The position numbers and the translations under genes are program-made. Source: Skermanella aerolata KACC 11604 (GTDB taxonomy: Bacteria > Pseudomonadota > Alphaproteobacteria > Azospirillales > Azospirillaceae). Taken from it: a DNA stretch of 64,000 nt. Location: positions 1-64,000 of the forward strand of contig NZ_AVFK01000025.1 of the NCBI RefSeq assembly GCF_000936425.1. Direction: 5' to 3'. Of the stretch, positions 44,811 through 56,750 are shown piece after piece (the stretch's first letter is position 1; the number at the start of each line of letters is the position of its first letter). The notes beneath the pieces are model-generated. The model did no database searches. It was not told where the DNA came from and saw nothing but the letters and a program-made list of their open reading frames with translations.

Positions 44811-44842
44811 TGACATTCAAGGCCGGAAAGGGGGTGTCATCA
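44808..44842. repeat. Inverted repeat TGATGACA-N19-TGTCATCA
   Basis: A perfect 8-bp inverted repeat that starts at the stop codon of the 36-codon ORF. There is no T-run, so it could be an RNA hairpin or an operator pair. Confidence 0.45.
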
Positions 44843-45088
44843 CCGGGCTGTCCAGGGCTATCGGCCTATACCCCCAGCCATAGGTTTCAATCCGCCCGCC
44901 GATCCCGTCCCCATGCCCGCACCCGCCGCCTCACCCAACCAGCTCAGGGCAAAGTTGCGGGCAAAACTGTTATTTCAGAGCAACTTACCTTGACGGTGGC
45001 GCTGCCCGCATGGCACCGTGGCGGTCGCGCGCGGCAATGCGGCTCCGCGTCAAGGGGTGACCCGCGCAACCGGGGGGAGACAGGGCCT
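44843..45088. other. Upstream region of ihfB
   Basis: No supported gene. It probably contains the ihfB promoter, but I could not define it. rpsA, the usual upstream neighbour of ihfB, is absent here. Confidence 0.4.
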
Positions 45089-45370
45089 ATGACCAAGTCT
45101 GAATTGATCCTGCGTCTTTCGGAACAGAACCCGCACCTCTATCAGCGGGACATCGAGAAGATCGTCACCACCATCTTCGATGAGATATCCGAGGCGCTGG
45201 CGCGCGGCGACCGGGTCGAGCTGCGCGGTTTCGGGGCCTTCTCCGTCAAGAAGCGCGACGCCCGCGTCGGTCGCAATCCACGTACCGGGGCCAGCGTCCA
45301 CGTGACGCAAAAGTTTATCCCCTTCTTCAAGACGGGCAAGCAGTTGCGCGAACGTCTGAACACGGAGTAA
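45089..45370 (+). CDS. ihfB: Integration host factor subunit beta
   Basis: A 93-aa DNA-bending protein of the HU/IHF family, partner of IhfA in replication, recombination and sigma-54 promoter activation. The signature is [25 protein letters not shown] (about 44-68), with the intercalating Pro-containing NPRTG loop and the [12 protein letters not shown] end. GGGGGGAGA about 12 bases before ATG 45089 is a strong ribosome site. The frame opens far upstream without protein-like sequence. IHF may matter for the sigma-54-type promoter at 12507. Confidence 0.95.
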   Translation: MTKSELILRLSEQNPHLYQRDIEKIVTTIFDEISEALARGDRVELRGFGAFSVKKRDARVGRNPRTGASVHVTQKFIPFFKTGKQLRERLNTE

Positions 45371-45452
45371 GGGTTCATAACCGGCCACGGCAGTCTGGCA
45401 AGACGGCTTGCCAAGGCCAGCCCCATCGCGAACCAAGAGCCCGAGGAAGCCC

Positions 45453-45863
45453 GTGCGTTACCTGTCCTGGATCATCACCATTCCGATCGCCCTGGTCATC
45501 GTGTCCTTCGCGGTGTCCAACCGGGATCCCATCGATCTCGCCCTGTGGCCGCTGCCGTTCGAGATCACGGTGCCGCTCTATGTCGCCGTGCTGACGACGC
45601 TGGTCGTGGGCTTCCTGGCCGGCGGCCTCGTCGCCTGGGGCGCCGACCGCCGCTACCGCGTCGCCGCCCGCGTCCGAGGCCGCAAGGCGGCGCAGCTCGA
45701 ACGCGATCTGGCGCGCGAACGCGAACAGCGCACCGTCGCCGAGAAGCGCGTGGCCGAAGCGGCGCAGACGCTTGCCGCCGCCAACAGCCTGCCGGCCCTG
45801 TCGAACGACGCCGCCCGCAGCACGTCGGCCCTGCCGCGGATCGAAGCGGCCAAAGCATACTGA
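45453..45863 (+). CDS. LapA-domain membrane protein
   Basis: A 136-aa protein with two N-terminal transmembrane helices (WIITIPIALVIVSFAVSN and YVAVLTTLVVGFLAGGLVAWG) and a charged coiled C terminus. This is the LapA (YciS) family linked to LPS assembly. The start is GTG at 45453, with AGGA upstream; ATG 45408 would add 15 charged residues before the first helix. It commonly lies between ihfB and pyrF/trpF in alphaproteobacteria. It overlaps the next gene by one base (TGATG). Confidence 0.85.
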   Translation: MRYLSWIITIPIALVIVSFAVSNRDPIDLALWPLPFEITVPLYVAVLTTLVVGFLAGGLVAWGADRRYRVAARVRGRKAAQLERDLAREREQRTVAEKRVAEAAQTLAAANSLPALSNDAARSTSALPRIEAAKAY

Positions 45864-46798
45864 TGCGGACGATCAGCGCCGCTGAGGTCGAGGCAGCGCT
45901 GGAGTTCGCGCCGCTGATCGAACGGCTGCGGAAGATGTTCCGCTCCGGCTGCGACGTGCCGGTGCGGCATCACCACACGATCCCGACGTTCGACCAGCAC
46001 GCGGCGACGCTGCTGGTGATGCCGGCGTGGCAGGTCGGGCGCTATATCGGGATCAAGCTGGTGACCGTGTTCCCCGACAACGGAACGCGCAGCCTGCCCT
46101 CGATCATGGGCGCCTATCTGCTGCTGAGCGGCAAGACCGGCGCGCCGCTAGCATTGATCGACGGCCCGGCGCTGACCGTGAAGCGTACGGCGGCGGCCTC
46201 CGCCCTCGCGGCATCCTATCTGGCGCGGAACGACGCCAGCCGGCTGCTGATGGTCGGGACGGGCGCGCTCGCCCCTCACCTGATCCTGGCGCACGCCACC
46301 GTCCGCCCGATCCGGGAAGTTCTGATCTGGGGCCGCGACGCCGCCAAGGCCGACCGGCTGGCGCGCGTGCTGAACCGGCGCGGGCTCAAGGTCGCCTCCA
46401 CCGCCGACCTGGAAGGGGCGGTGCGCGGCGCCGATATCGTGTCCTGCGCCACCCTGTCGCGCGAGCCTCTGATCCGGGGCGAGTGGCTGGCCGAGGGCGT
46501 CCATGTCGATCTCGTCGGCGGCTTCACCCCGGAAATGCGGGAAGCCGACGACGACGCCATCACCCGCGCCCGCATCTTCGTGGACACCCGCGACGGCGCC
46601 TTGAGCGAGGCCGGCGACCTGACCCAGCCGCTGGCGGCCGGGCTGATCACGGCGGAGGATGTCGCCGGCGACCTGTTCGACCTGACGCGCGGCGACCGGG
46701 CGGGCAGGAGGTTCTACAACCAGATCACCCTGTTCAAGTCGGTCGGGACGGCCCTGGAAGACCTCGCCGCCGCTCAATACGCCGTCGAAGTCACCTGA
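45863..46798 (+). CDS. Ornithine cyclodeaminase / mu-crystallin family enzyme
   Basis: A 311-aa Rossmann-fold protein of the OCD family. It has GIKLVTVFPDN (about 58), LALIDGPALTVKRTAAASALAA (about 100), nucleotide-binding LLMVGTGALAPHLILA (about 134) and DLVGGFTPEMREADD (about 216) in the usual order. Family enzymes use NAD(P) to deaminate or reduce amino and imino acids; ornithine is only one of several substrates, so the substrate is not assigned. It overlaps lapA by one base and precedes a sarcosine-oxidase-like gene, hinting at an amino acid/imine pathway. Confidence 0.88.
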   Translation: MRTISAAEVEAALEFAPLIERLRKMFRSGCDVPVRHHHTIPTFDQHAATLLVMPAWQVGRYIGIKLVTVFPDNGTRSLPSIMGAYLLLSGKTGAPLALIDGPALTVKRTAAASALAASYLARNDASRLLMVGTGALAPHLILAHATVRPIREVLIWGRDAAKADRLARVLNRRGLKVASTADLEGAVRGADIVSCATLSREPLIRGEWLAEGVHVDLVGGFTPEMREADDDAITRARIFVDTRDGALSEAGDLTQPLAAGLITAEDVAGDLFDLTRGDRAGRRFYNQITLFKSVGTALEDLAAAQYAVEVT

Positions 46799-46811
46799 GG
46801 ATACCTGCGCC

Positions 46812-47945
46812 ATGGGCATGAACGTCGCCGTCGTCGGAGCCGGCATCATGGGCCTGTCCACCGCCTGGGCGCTGGCCCGCCGGGGACACCGGGTGACCGT
46901 CTACGACCAGTACGCGGTCCCCAACCCGCTCGGCTCCTCGGTCGATCAGCACCGGCTGATCCGCCATGCCTATGGAGCGGAAGCGGGCTATACCCGCATG
47001 GTCGATCAGGCCTATGCCGCCTGGGACCGGCTGTGGGCCGACTTGGGGGCGACGCTCTATGTCCAGACCGGCACGCTCTGCATCGCCTCCACCGACGATA
47101 CCGCGTGGCTGCACGACAGCGCCCGCACCCTGGCCGATCTCGGGCGCGGCGTCCGCTGGCTGAATGCTTCGGAACTCGGCCGCGAGTTCCCCCTGATCGC
47201 AACGGACGGCATCCGCGAGGCCTTCCACCTGGAAAGCGGTGGCGTGCTGCTGGCCGGCCGGATCGTCGAGCTGCTGGCCCATCACCTGCCCGGACGGAAA
47301 GTCGCGATCCACCCGCATATGCGGGTCGAAGCCGTCGATCCAGAATCCGGAACGCTCCGTCTGGCCGACCGCAGCACCGTCCAGGCCGACGCCGTCGTGG
47401 TCGCGGCGGGGCCTTGGGTGAGCCGGCTGCTGCCCGATGCCGCCGCCCGCGTCACGCCGTCGCGGCAGGTCATCACCTATCTGGCCATCCCGGACGATCG
47501 CCGCGCCGGCTGGGAACGGCACCCGATGGTGCTCGACATCGATCCGGACTGCGGCTTCTACCTCGTCCCGCCCGTCGCCGGGACCGGCATGAAGATCGGC
47601 GACCACCGCTTCACCCTGACCGGCGATCCCGACCGCGACCGCGACGCCGGACTGGAGGAGGCGGAACGGATCTGGTCGTTCGGCCGTGCCCGGCTGGCCG
47701 ATCCGGACCGTTATTCGATAGCCAGCGCCGCCACCTGCTTCTATACCTGCGAGGCGGAGGAGCGGTTCATCGTCGAACCCGTCGGCAGCCGGGGCTGGGT
47801 GATGACCGGGTTCTCCGGCCACGGCTTCAAGTTCGGCCCGGTGCTGGGCGAAGCGCTCGCTTCGGCCCTGGAAAATCCGGCGGAAGCTCCGACATTGACT
47901 TCATGGGCGGCCGGGCAGGGCACGTCGGTATTGGAAAAGACATGA
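46812..47945 (+). CDS. FAD-dependent oxidoreductase, sarcosine oxidase/DAO type
   Basis: A 377-aa flavoenzyme of the DAO superfamily. The N-terminal dinucleotide motif is VAVVGAGIMGLSTAWALARRG, followed by the FAD-binding EQ-like DQYAVPNPLGSSVDQHRLIR. CFYTCEAEERFIVEP resembles the segment holding the covalent-FAD Cys of monomeric sarcosine oxidase. GFSGHGFKFGPVLGE is the C-terminal FAD motif. N-methyl amino acids are a likely but unproven substrate class. It follows the OCD-family gene by 13 bases and overlaps pyrF by 4. Confidence 0.9.
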   Translation: MGMNVAVVGAGIMGLSTAWALARRGHRVTVYDQYAVPNPLGSSVDQHRLIRHAYGAEAGYTRMVDQAYAAWDRLWADLGATLYVQTGTLCIASTDDTAWLHDSARTLADLGRGVRWLNASELGREFPLIATDGIREAFHLESGGVLLAGRIVELLAHHLPGRKVAIHPHMRVEAVDPESGTLRLADRSTVQADAVVVAAGPWVSRLLPDAAARVTPSRQVITYLAIPDDRRAGWERHPMVLDIDPDCGFYLVPPVAGTGMKIGDHRFTLTGDPDRDRDAGLEEAERIWSFGRARLADPDRYSIASAATCFYTCEAEERFIVEPVGSRGWVMTGFSGHGFKFGPVLGEALASALENPAEAPTLTSWAAGQGTSVLEKT

Positions 47946-48664
47946 CCATATCATCCCAGGCATTATCCCCGGCGTCCCGCATCTTCGTTTCGATCGACAC
48001 GCCGGAAATCGCCTACGCGCGCGGGCTGGCCGAAAGTCTCGCGGATACCGTCGGCGGCATCAAGCTGGGGCTGGAATTCTTCGTGGGGCAGGGACCCGCC
48101 GGAATAAGGTCTGTCGTGTCCGGTATCGGGCTGCCGCTGTTCATCGACCTCAAGCTGCACGACATCCCCAATACGGTCGCGGCGGCTGTTCGGGCGATGC
48201 TGCCGCTCCAGCCGACCTTCCTGACCATCCACACCTCCGGCGGTCCGGCCATGATGCGGGCCGCCGCCGAGGCGGCCCTGATGACCGACCTCCAGCGCCC
48301 CCGGCTGCTCGGCGTCACCGTCCTGACCAGCCTGGACGACGACGATCTCGTCTCGGTCGGCCAGAGCGTCCCGGTGCTCGATCAGGCGCGGCGGCTGGCT
48401 TCGCTGGCGCAGTCCTCCGGCCTCGACGGCGTGATCTGTTCGCCGGCGGAAGTGGCGGCGCTGCGGGCCGACTGCGGTCCCGACTTCGTCCTGATGGTGC
48501 CCGGCATCCGTCCCGCCGGGTCAGCCGTCGGCGACCAGAAGCGCGTCATGACCCCGCGCGACGCGGTGGAGCAGGGCGCCGACTATCTCGTCATCGGCCG
48601 CCCGATCACCCAGGCGTCCGACCCGGCCTCGGCGGCGCGGAGCATCGTGAAAGAACTGGCATGA
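47942..48664 (+). CDS. pyrF: Orotidine 5'-phosphate decarboxylase
   Basis: A 240-aa TIM-barrel enzyme producing UMP. It has FVSIDTP (Asp near residue 17), GGIKLGLEFF, the catalytic FIDLKLHDIPNTV (Asp-Lys-x2-Asp at about 60-70) and VMVPGIRPAGS with the phosphate loop. ATG 47942 overlaps the preceding stop by 4 bases, indicating coupling. The frame opens earlier at 47033 as an antisense-like artefact of the previous gene. Confidence 0.95.
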   Translation: MTISSQALSPASRIFVSIDTPEIAYARGLAESLADTVGGIKLGLEFFVGQGPAGIRSVVSGIGLPLFIDLKLHDIPNTVAAAVRAMLPLQPTFLTIHTSGGPAMMRAAAEAALMTDLQRPRLLGVTVLTSLDDDDLVSVGQSVPVLDQARRLASLAQSSGLDGVICSPAEVAALRADCGPDFVLMVPGIRPAGSAVGDQKRVMTPRDAVEQGADYLVIGRPITQASDPASAARSIVKELA

Positions 48665-49302
48665 GCGTTCAGGTCAAGATCTGCGGCATCAACCATCCCG
48701 ACGCGGCCGCCGCCGCCCTTGCGGGCGGAGCGCGCTTCGTCGGTCTCGTCTTCTTCGAGCGCTCCCCCCGCCACGTCGCCCCGCCGCTGGCGGCCGAACT
48801 GGCGCGGATGATCCCGACCGGCGTGCGCACGGTTGGTCTGTTCGTCGATCCGGATAACGAATACCTGGAGCATGTCGTCAGCCAAGTCCCGCTCGACCTG
48901 ATCCAACTCCACGGCGACGAGTCCCCGGCCCGCGTCGCGGAGATCAAGGCGGCGTTCTCGATGCCGGTGATGAAGGCGATCAAGGTGTCCTCGGTCGAGG
49001 ATCTGGCGGCCGCCGAGGCCTATGCTCAGGTCGCCGACAGGTTGCTATTCGACGCAAAACCTCCCGCTAAAGTTACAGCGCTTCCCGGCGGCAACGGCAT
49101 TCCGTTCGACTGGACGATCCTAACCGGCCGCACCTGGGCGAAGCCTTGGATGCTGTCCGGCGGCCTCACCGTCGCCAACGTCGCCGAAGCGATCTCGATC
49201 AGCGGAGCCGCCTCGATCGACGTAAGCTCCGGGGTCGAAGACCGCCCCGGCCACAAGGACCCGGACCTGATCCGCGACTTCTTGCGCGCGGCAAGTCATT
49301 GA
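48661..49302 (+). CDS. trpF: Phosphoribosylanthranilate isomerase
   Basis: A 213-aa TIM-barrel enzyme of tryptophan synthesis. It has VKICGINHPDAA (catalytic Cys near residue 7), VGLVFFERSPRHV, LDLIQLHGDESP (catalytic Asp in RTVGLFVDP) and a C-terminal phosphate site IDVSSGVEDRPGHKD. It overlaps pyrF by 4 bases. trpB and trpA, its usual followers, are absent here; a 2TM protein comes next. Confidence 0.95.
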   Translation: MSVQVKICGINHPDAAAAALAGGARFVGLVFFERSPRHVAPPLAAELARMIPTGVRTVGLFVDPDNEYLEHVVSQVPLDLIQLHGDESPARVAEIKAAFSMPVMKAIKVSSVEDLAAAEAYAQVADRLLFDAKPPAKVTALPGGNGIPFDWTILTGRTWAKPWMLSGGLTVANVAEAISISGAASIDVSSGVEDRPGHKDPDLIRDFLRAASH

Positions 49303-49327
49303 TTAGCAATCTAACGAATACACCGTC

Positions 49328-49585
49328 ATGACCGAACTACCGCCCGAAGATACCAGCCGCGCCGCCCGCAACCGTCTTCGCGGTTTCCTGAACCACCTGA
49401 TCATCTACTTCTCGGCGATGATCGTGCTGGCTCCGGTCAATTTCTTCCTGACGCCCGACCGGTTGTGGTTCGTCTTCCCCCTGGTGGCCTGGGGAGCACC
49501 CCTCGCCATCCACGCCGCCTTCGCCATGGGCCTGTTCGAAGGCTGGCGCCGTCCGTCTTCCGGTAAGCATGGAGGCAATCCATGA
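49328..49585 (+). CDS. 2TM-domain membrane protein
   Basis: An 85-aa protein with two hydrophobic helices (LIIYFSAMIVLAPVNFF and LWFVFPLVAWGAPLAIHA), a charged N terminus and a basic C terminus. The pattern RNRLRGFLNHLIIYF plus WGxPLxIHA matches the small 2TM family found in alphaproteobacteria, often near two-component or signalling genes. Its function is unknown. It overlaps the acylphosphatase gene by 4 bases. Confidence 0.75.
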   Translation: MTELPPEDTSRAARNRLRGFLNHLIIYFSAMIVLAPVNFFLTPDRLWFVFPLVAWGAPLAIHAAFAMGLFEGWRRPSSGKHGGNP

Positions 49586-49866
49586 ACGACACCAAAGCCG
49601 TCAATGCCTTGATTTCCGGCAAGGTCCAGGGGGTCTGGTACCGCGCCTGGACCGTGGACGAGGCGCGAAAGCGCGGGCTGGCCGGGTGGGTCCGCAACCG
49701 GAAGGACGGTACGGTGGAAGCTGTTTTCGCCGGTCCGGCCGAGCAGGTGGACGACATGGTTCAGGCCTGCCACCAGGGACCACCTCTCGCCAAGGTCGCC
49801 GGCGTGGCCGTCACGCCGGCATCGTCTCCCCATGGCGAGAGCTTCGAGCAGCGCTCAACTTATTGA
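49582..49866 (+). CDS. Acylphosphatase
   Basis: A 94-aa acylphosphatase hydrolysing carboxyl-phosphate bonds. GKVQGVWYRAWTVDEAR carries the phosphate-binding Arg, and GWVRNRKDGTVEAVFAG the catalytic Asn. Both key residues are intact. The C terminus diverges from the canonical pattern and ends in SFEQRSTY. It is translationally coupled to the 2TM gene and ends one base before the convergent ligA stop. Confidence 0.93.
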   Translation: MNDTKAVNALISGKVQGVWYRAWTVDEARKRGLAGWVRNRKDGTVEAVFAGPAEQVDDMVQACHQGPPLAKVAGVAVTPASSPHGESFEQRSTY

Positions 49867-49867
49867 G

Positions 49868-53670
<3,803 letters not shown>

Positions 53671-53678
53671 GGGCCGCC

Positions 53679-54521
53679 TTAGAACACCGAGGCCCAAGCC
53701 CGGCTGATCCATGATTTGCTGCTGCTCTCCGGCCGCACATTCGCGTCCACCAGCAGGGCGTAGCTGTCTACGTACCATTCGCTGCCCGGAAAGTTATGCC
53801 CCAGCACGGCCGCCGCAGCCTGCGCCTCGTCCACCACGCCGAGGGCGAGATAGGCTTCGGTCAGGCGGTGCAAGGCTTCCGGCACGTGACTGGTGGTCTG
53901 ATATTTCTCGATAACCGTACGGAAACGGCCGATCGCCGCATTCTGGTAGCCCTGGCGCAGGTAGTAGCGCCCGATTTCCATTTCCTTGCCTGCCAAGTGG
54001 TCATTGGTCAGGTCGATTTTAAGCGCCGCATCGCGGGCGTATGGCGATTCCGGGAACCGCCGGGTCAGCTCGCCCAGTGCGTCCAGCGCCTGCTGCGTCA
54101 CTCGCTGGTCACGCCCCACATCGGTGATCTGCTCGTAGTAGCAGAGGCCCTTCATGTAATAAGCGTAGGCGATGTCCTCGCTGCCCGGATGGAGCTGGAT
54201 GAAGCGGTCGAGCGCGATGATGGCGTCGTCGTACTGCAACGCCTGATAATGCGCGAAGGCGGACATCAACTGAGCCCGCGTCGCCCATTGGGAATAGGGA
54301 TGCTGGCGCTCGACTTCGTCGAACAGCCGCGCCGCCTCCTTGAAGCGCTCCTGGTCCATGGCGGCGGCGGCCTCGGAATAGATCGTCTCGACAGGGCGCT
54401 CCACATAGGGAGTCTCCTCGGTCGAGGCGCAGGCCGACAGGGCGGCGGCCATGGCCAGTGCTAGGCAAGGCCCCGCGATCAGGCGGATCAGGGAAGGAGA
54501 CAAACGGGTCATCATCGACAT
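53679..54521 (-). CDS. bamD: Outer membrane assembly lipoprotein BamD
   Basis: A 280-aa lipoprotein of the BAM complex that inserts beta-barrel proteins. The lipobox is AALSAC (Cys about residue 30), followed by five TPR-like repeats: KEAARLFDEVERQHPYSQWA, YDDAIIALDRFIQLHPGSEDIAYA and others. The C terminus is slightly extended. Several in-frame ATGs near the start (54521-54512) make the exact start uncertain. recN and ligA follow on the same strand. Confidence 0.95.
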   Translation of the reverse strand: MSMMTRLSPSLIRLIAGPCLALAMAAALSACASTEETPYVERPVETIYSEAAAAMDQERFKEAARLFDEVERQHPYSQWATRAQLMSAFAHYQALQYDDAIIALDRFIQLHPGSEDIAYAYYMKGLCYYEQITDVGRDQRVTQQALDALGELTRRFPESPYARDAALKIDLTNDHLAGKEMEIGRYYLRQGYQNAAIGRFRTVIEKYQTTSHVPEALHRLTEAYLALGVVDEAQAAAAVLGHNFPGSEWYVDSYALLVDANVRPESSSKSWISRAWASVF

Positions 54522-54928
54522 TCACACGAGATACGGATTTGGCGCCTGTATAGCACGCCATAACGCCGACGCGACACCGTTTGGAGAAGCCTCCGCCCGG
54601 CCGGCCGGGGAGCGGGTTTTCCGCGCCGTGCCGGTGAATATCGACAAAAGGGAAAATTGAGGTAAATGGCCCTGGGACATTGTTGGGAGCGTCATGGAAG
54701 GTCACCGATCTGGCACGTTGAAGCTTCGTGTCGCCGCTCCGGATCACCAGTGGCCGAGACCGCTGGCTTGAGCGGAACATTACCGGAACGACCCGGCATA
54801 TTCAACCGTATATGATTGTTAAGCGGTCAGCCGAACGGGCTATGAGGCAGATCCAGTTGTCGCGAGCCTTCCGCCGGCAAACCGGATAATCTGCCGCACC
54901 CCTTGCCCGGTCGCCGGAACCGTCGCCG
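54522..54928. other. Divergent intergenic region bamD / DUF3422
   Basis: About 400 bases with no supported ORF. It must hold the divergent promoters. A TATATGATT box near 54810-54818 lies about 115 bases before the DUF3422 start and may be a -10 element. No repeat or binding site stands out. Confidence 0.4.
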
Positions 54929-56272
54929 ATGGATGATGACATGGATTCAGTGACAGTTGCCGCGAACGCCAAGCTTGCCGCCTTCCGGCCGCTGAAGGAC
55001 CATGCGCTGCGGGAAGCGCTGGCGAACGAGATGCATGCCCGCCCGGCCGAGGGCCTGCGGTCGCCGCTGCGGGTGACCCATCTCGCCATGCTGTCCGGGG
55101 AGGGCAACTCGGAGATCGACCGCGCCCACTTTGCCCGGTTGTGCGAAAGAGCAGGAGCGCCGCCGCCGCCGCCCGGCGCCACCCATCACAGCGCCGACCT
55201 CGGCACCTTCCGGATCAAATGGGAGAGGCATACCGAGTTCAGCAGCTATACCGTGTTCCGTTCCGGCGGCGCCGGCGACAGCTTCGCCGATACGGCACTG
55301 GCGGCACTGCCGCCGGACTGGCTCGCCGGCATGGCGGGGGAGATGCTGGCGGGGGTCCATCTGGCGCTGGTGAAGGGAGATTCACCTGTCGCGACACCGG
55401 AGGGCTTGCAGGGAGTGTTCGGCTCCGATGGATTCATCGGGTCGCGCATGGCCGGCGGCGGGGCAACCGGCTGGACTGATTTCCGGATACATGCCGACGG
55501 CTTCGGCCGCTTCGTGGTCGCCGACCATGGCATGAAGCCGCGCCAGACCGGCCGGCTGGTCCAGCGCCTCGTCGAGATCGACACCTATCGCATGATGGCG
55601 CTGCTGGCCCTGCCGCTGGCGCGCGGCGTCCTGCCCCGGGTGCGTGCTATCGAGTCGGAACTGGCGCGGTTGACCGAACAGGCGACCCGCATCGCCCGGA
55701 TGGAGGACGAGCAGGCGCTTCTTCAGCAACTCTCGAAACTGGCGGCCGAGTCGGAGCAGACCTCCGCCGAGACGACGTACCGGTTCACCGCCGCCCGCGC
55801 GTACAGCGACCTTGTGGCGCGCCGCATCGCCGAGCTGCGGGAGGACCGCATCGAGGGCATGCAGACCATCGCGGAGTTCATGGCCCGGCGGCTGGCTCCG
55901 GCGGTCAGCACCTGCGAGGCGGTGGCCAAGCGCCAGGAGTCGCTGTCCGCCCGCGTCGCCCGCGCCAGCAACCTGCTGCGCACGCGTGTCGATCTGGCGC
56001 TGGAGGAACAGAATCGCGACCTGCTGAAAAGCATGGACCGGCGCGCCAGCCTGCAACTGAGGTTGCAGGAAACCGTCGAGGGGCTGTCGGTGGTCGCCAT
56101 CAGCTACTACCTGGTCGGCATCGTCTCCTATGTGGCGAAGGCTTTGAAGGGCGCCGGGCTTCCGATAGAGCCCGATCTGGCGGTCGGGCTAGCCGTGCCG
56201 GTCGTCCTCTTCCTGGTCTGGTCCGGCGTGAAGCGCATACGTCGGGTCGTGACCGGCGGTGAGCACGAGTGA
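54929..56272 (+). CDS. DUF3422 family membrane-anchored protein
   Basis: A 447-aa protein. The N-terminal signature is LREALANEMHARPAEGLRSP, followed by a conserved FRIKWERHTEFSSYTVFR and a helical, coiled-coil-like middle (about 220-380). Two transmembrane helices near the end (SYYLVGIVSYVAKALKG and LAVGLAVPVVLFLVWSG) leave a basic tail. The family is widespread in proteobacteria but has no established biochemical role. It stands alone before the cytochrome oxidase operon. Confidence 0.85.
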   Translation: MDDDMDSVTVAANAKLAAFRPLKDHALREALANEMHARPAEGLRSPLRVTHLAMLSGEGNSEIDRAHFARLCERAGAPPPPPGATHHSADLGTFRIKWERHTEFSSYTVFRSGGAGDSFADTALAALPPDWLAGMAGEMLAGVHLALVKGDSPVATPEGLQGVFGSDGFIGSRMAGGGATGWTDFRIHADGFGRFVVADHGMKPRQTGRLVQRLVEIDTYRMMALLALPLARGVLPRVRAIESELARLTEQATRIARMEDEQALLQQLSKLAAESEQTSAETTYRFTAARAYSDLVARRIAELREDRIEGMQTIAEFMARRLAPAVSTCEAVAKRQESLSARVARASNLLRTRVDLALEEQNRDLLKSMDRRASLQLRLQETVEGLSVVAISYYLVGIVSYVAKALKGAGLPIEPDLAVGLAVPVVLFLVWSGVKRIRRVVTGGEHE

Positions 56273-56476
56273 GTGCGGTCGCAAGCCAGAGAGGTTTTCC
56301 GCCGGTCCCCGTCCGGATGCCTGCTTCTGAGTCGGAAGGGCTATGGCGGCTGAGGGCTTGTCTGCTCGGAACAATTCGCCGGAAAGTCGATTTGCTCATG
56401 TATCGTGATATCGGCGGAACGCCTGGAACCCTGCGAAAATCGAGCTAAATCAGACTATTCTGTTCGCTGCGTCAAG

Positions 56477-56506
56477 TTGACGCCGGGGCTCCTGACCGCG
56501 TATGTA
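56477..56506 (+). promoter_or_regulatory. Candidate promoter of the cox operon
   Basis: TTGACG (56477-56482), an 18-bp spacer and TATGTA (56501-56506). The predicted start is near 56513, about 240 bases before coxB. A good -35 but an imperfect -10. Confidence 0.4.
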
Positions 56507-56520
56507 GAATCCAATAGTCT

Positions 56521-56534
56521 TTGAGCAGGATCAA
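56521..56534. promoter_or_regulatory. FNR/FixK-type box
   Basis: TTGAG-CAGG-ATCAA matches the TTGAT-N4-ATCAA consensus at 9 of 10 positions. It sits just downstream of the candidate cox transcription start, where a bound regulator would repress. That fits oxygen-dependent control of an aa3-type oxidase. Confidence 0.5.
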
Positions 56535-56750
56535 TTCCGATAAGCCTGCGACACTATGTACCGGTTCAACCGGGAGCGCCGGTTGATTGGGTCATGAACA
56601 AACAGGTATGTTCACCGCAATGGCGATCTCCGGTGCCGTGGGCCTTGGAGGCTCCCGGCCATTAGAACAACCACCCCGCGCCAAAGCGGGGGAAAGCGTT
56701 CGTCACGACACGCGGAGCGGCGGCTCCGCCGCAAGGAAGAGTGGTTAGGG

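Noticed and set aside
42191-45088. Site-specific integration at the tRNA-Thr 3' end
   Set aside because: No repeat of the tRNA 3' end and no integrase gene was found in the interval, so the region is described only as accessory.
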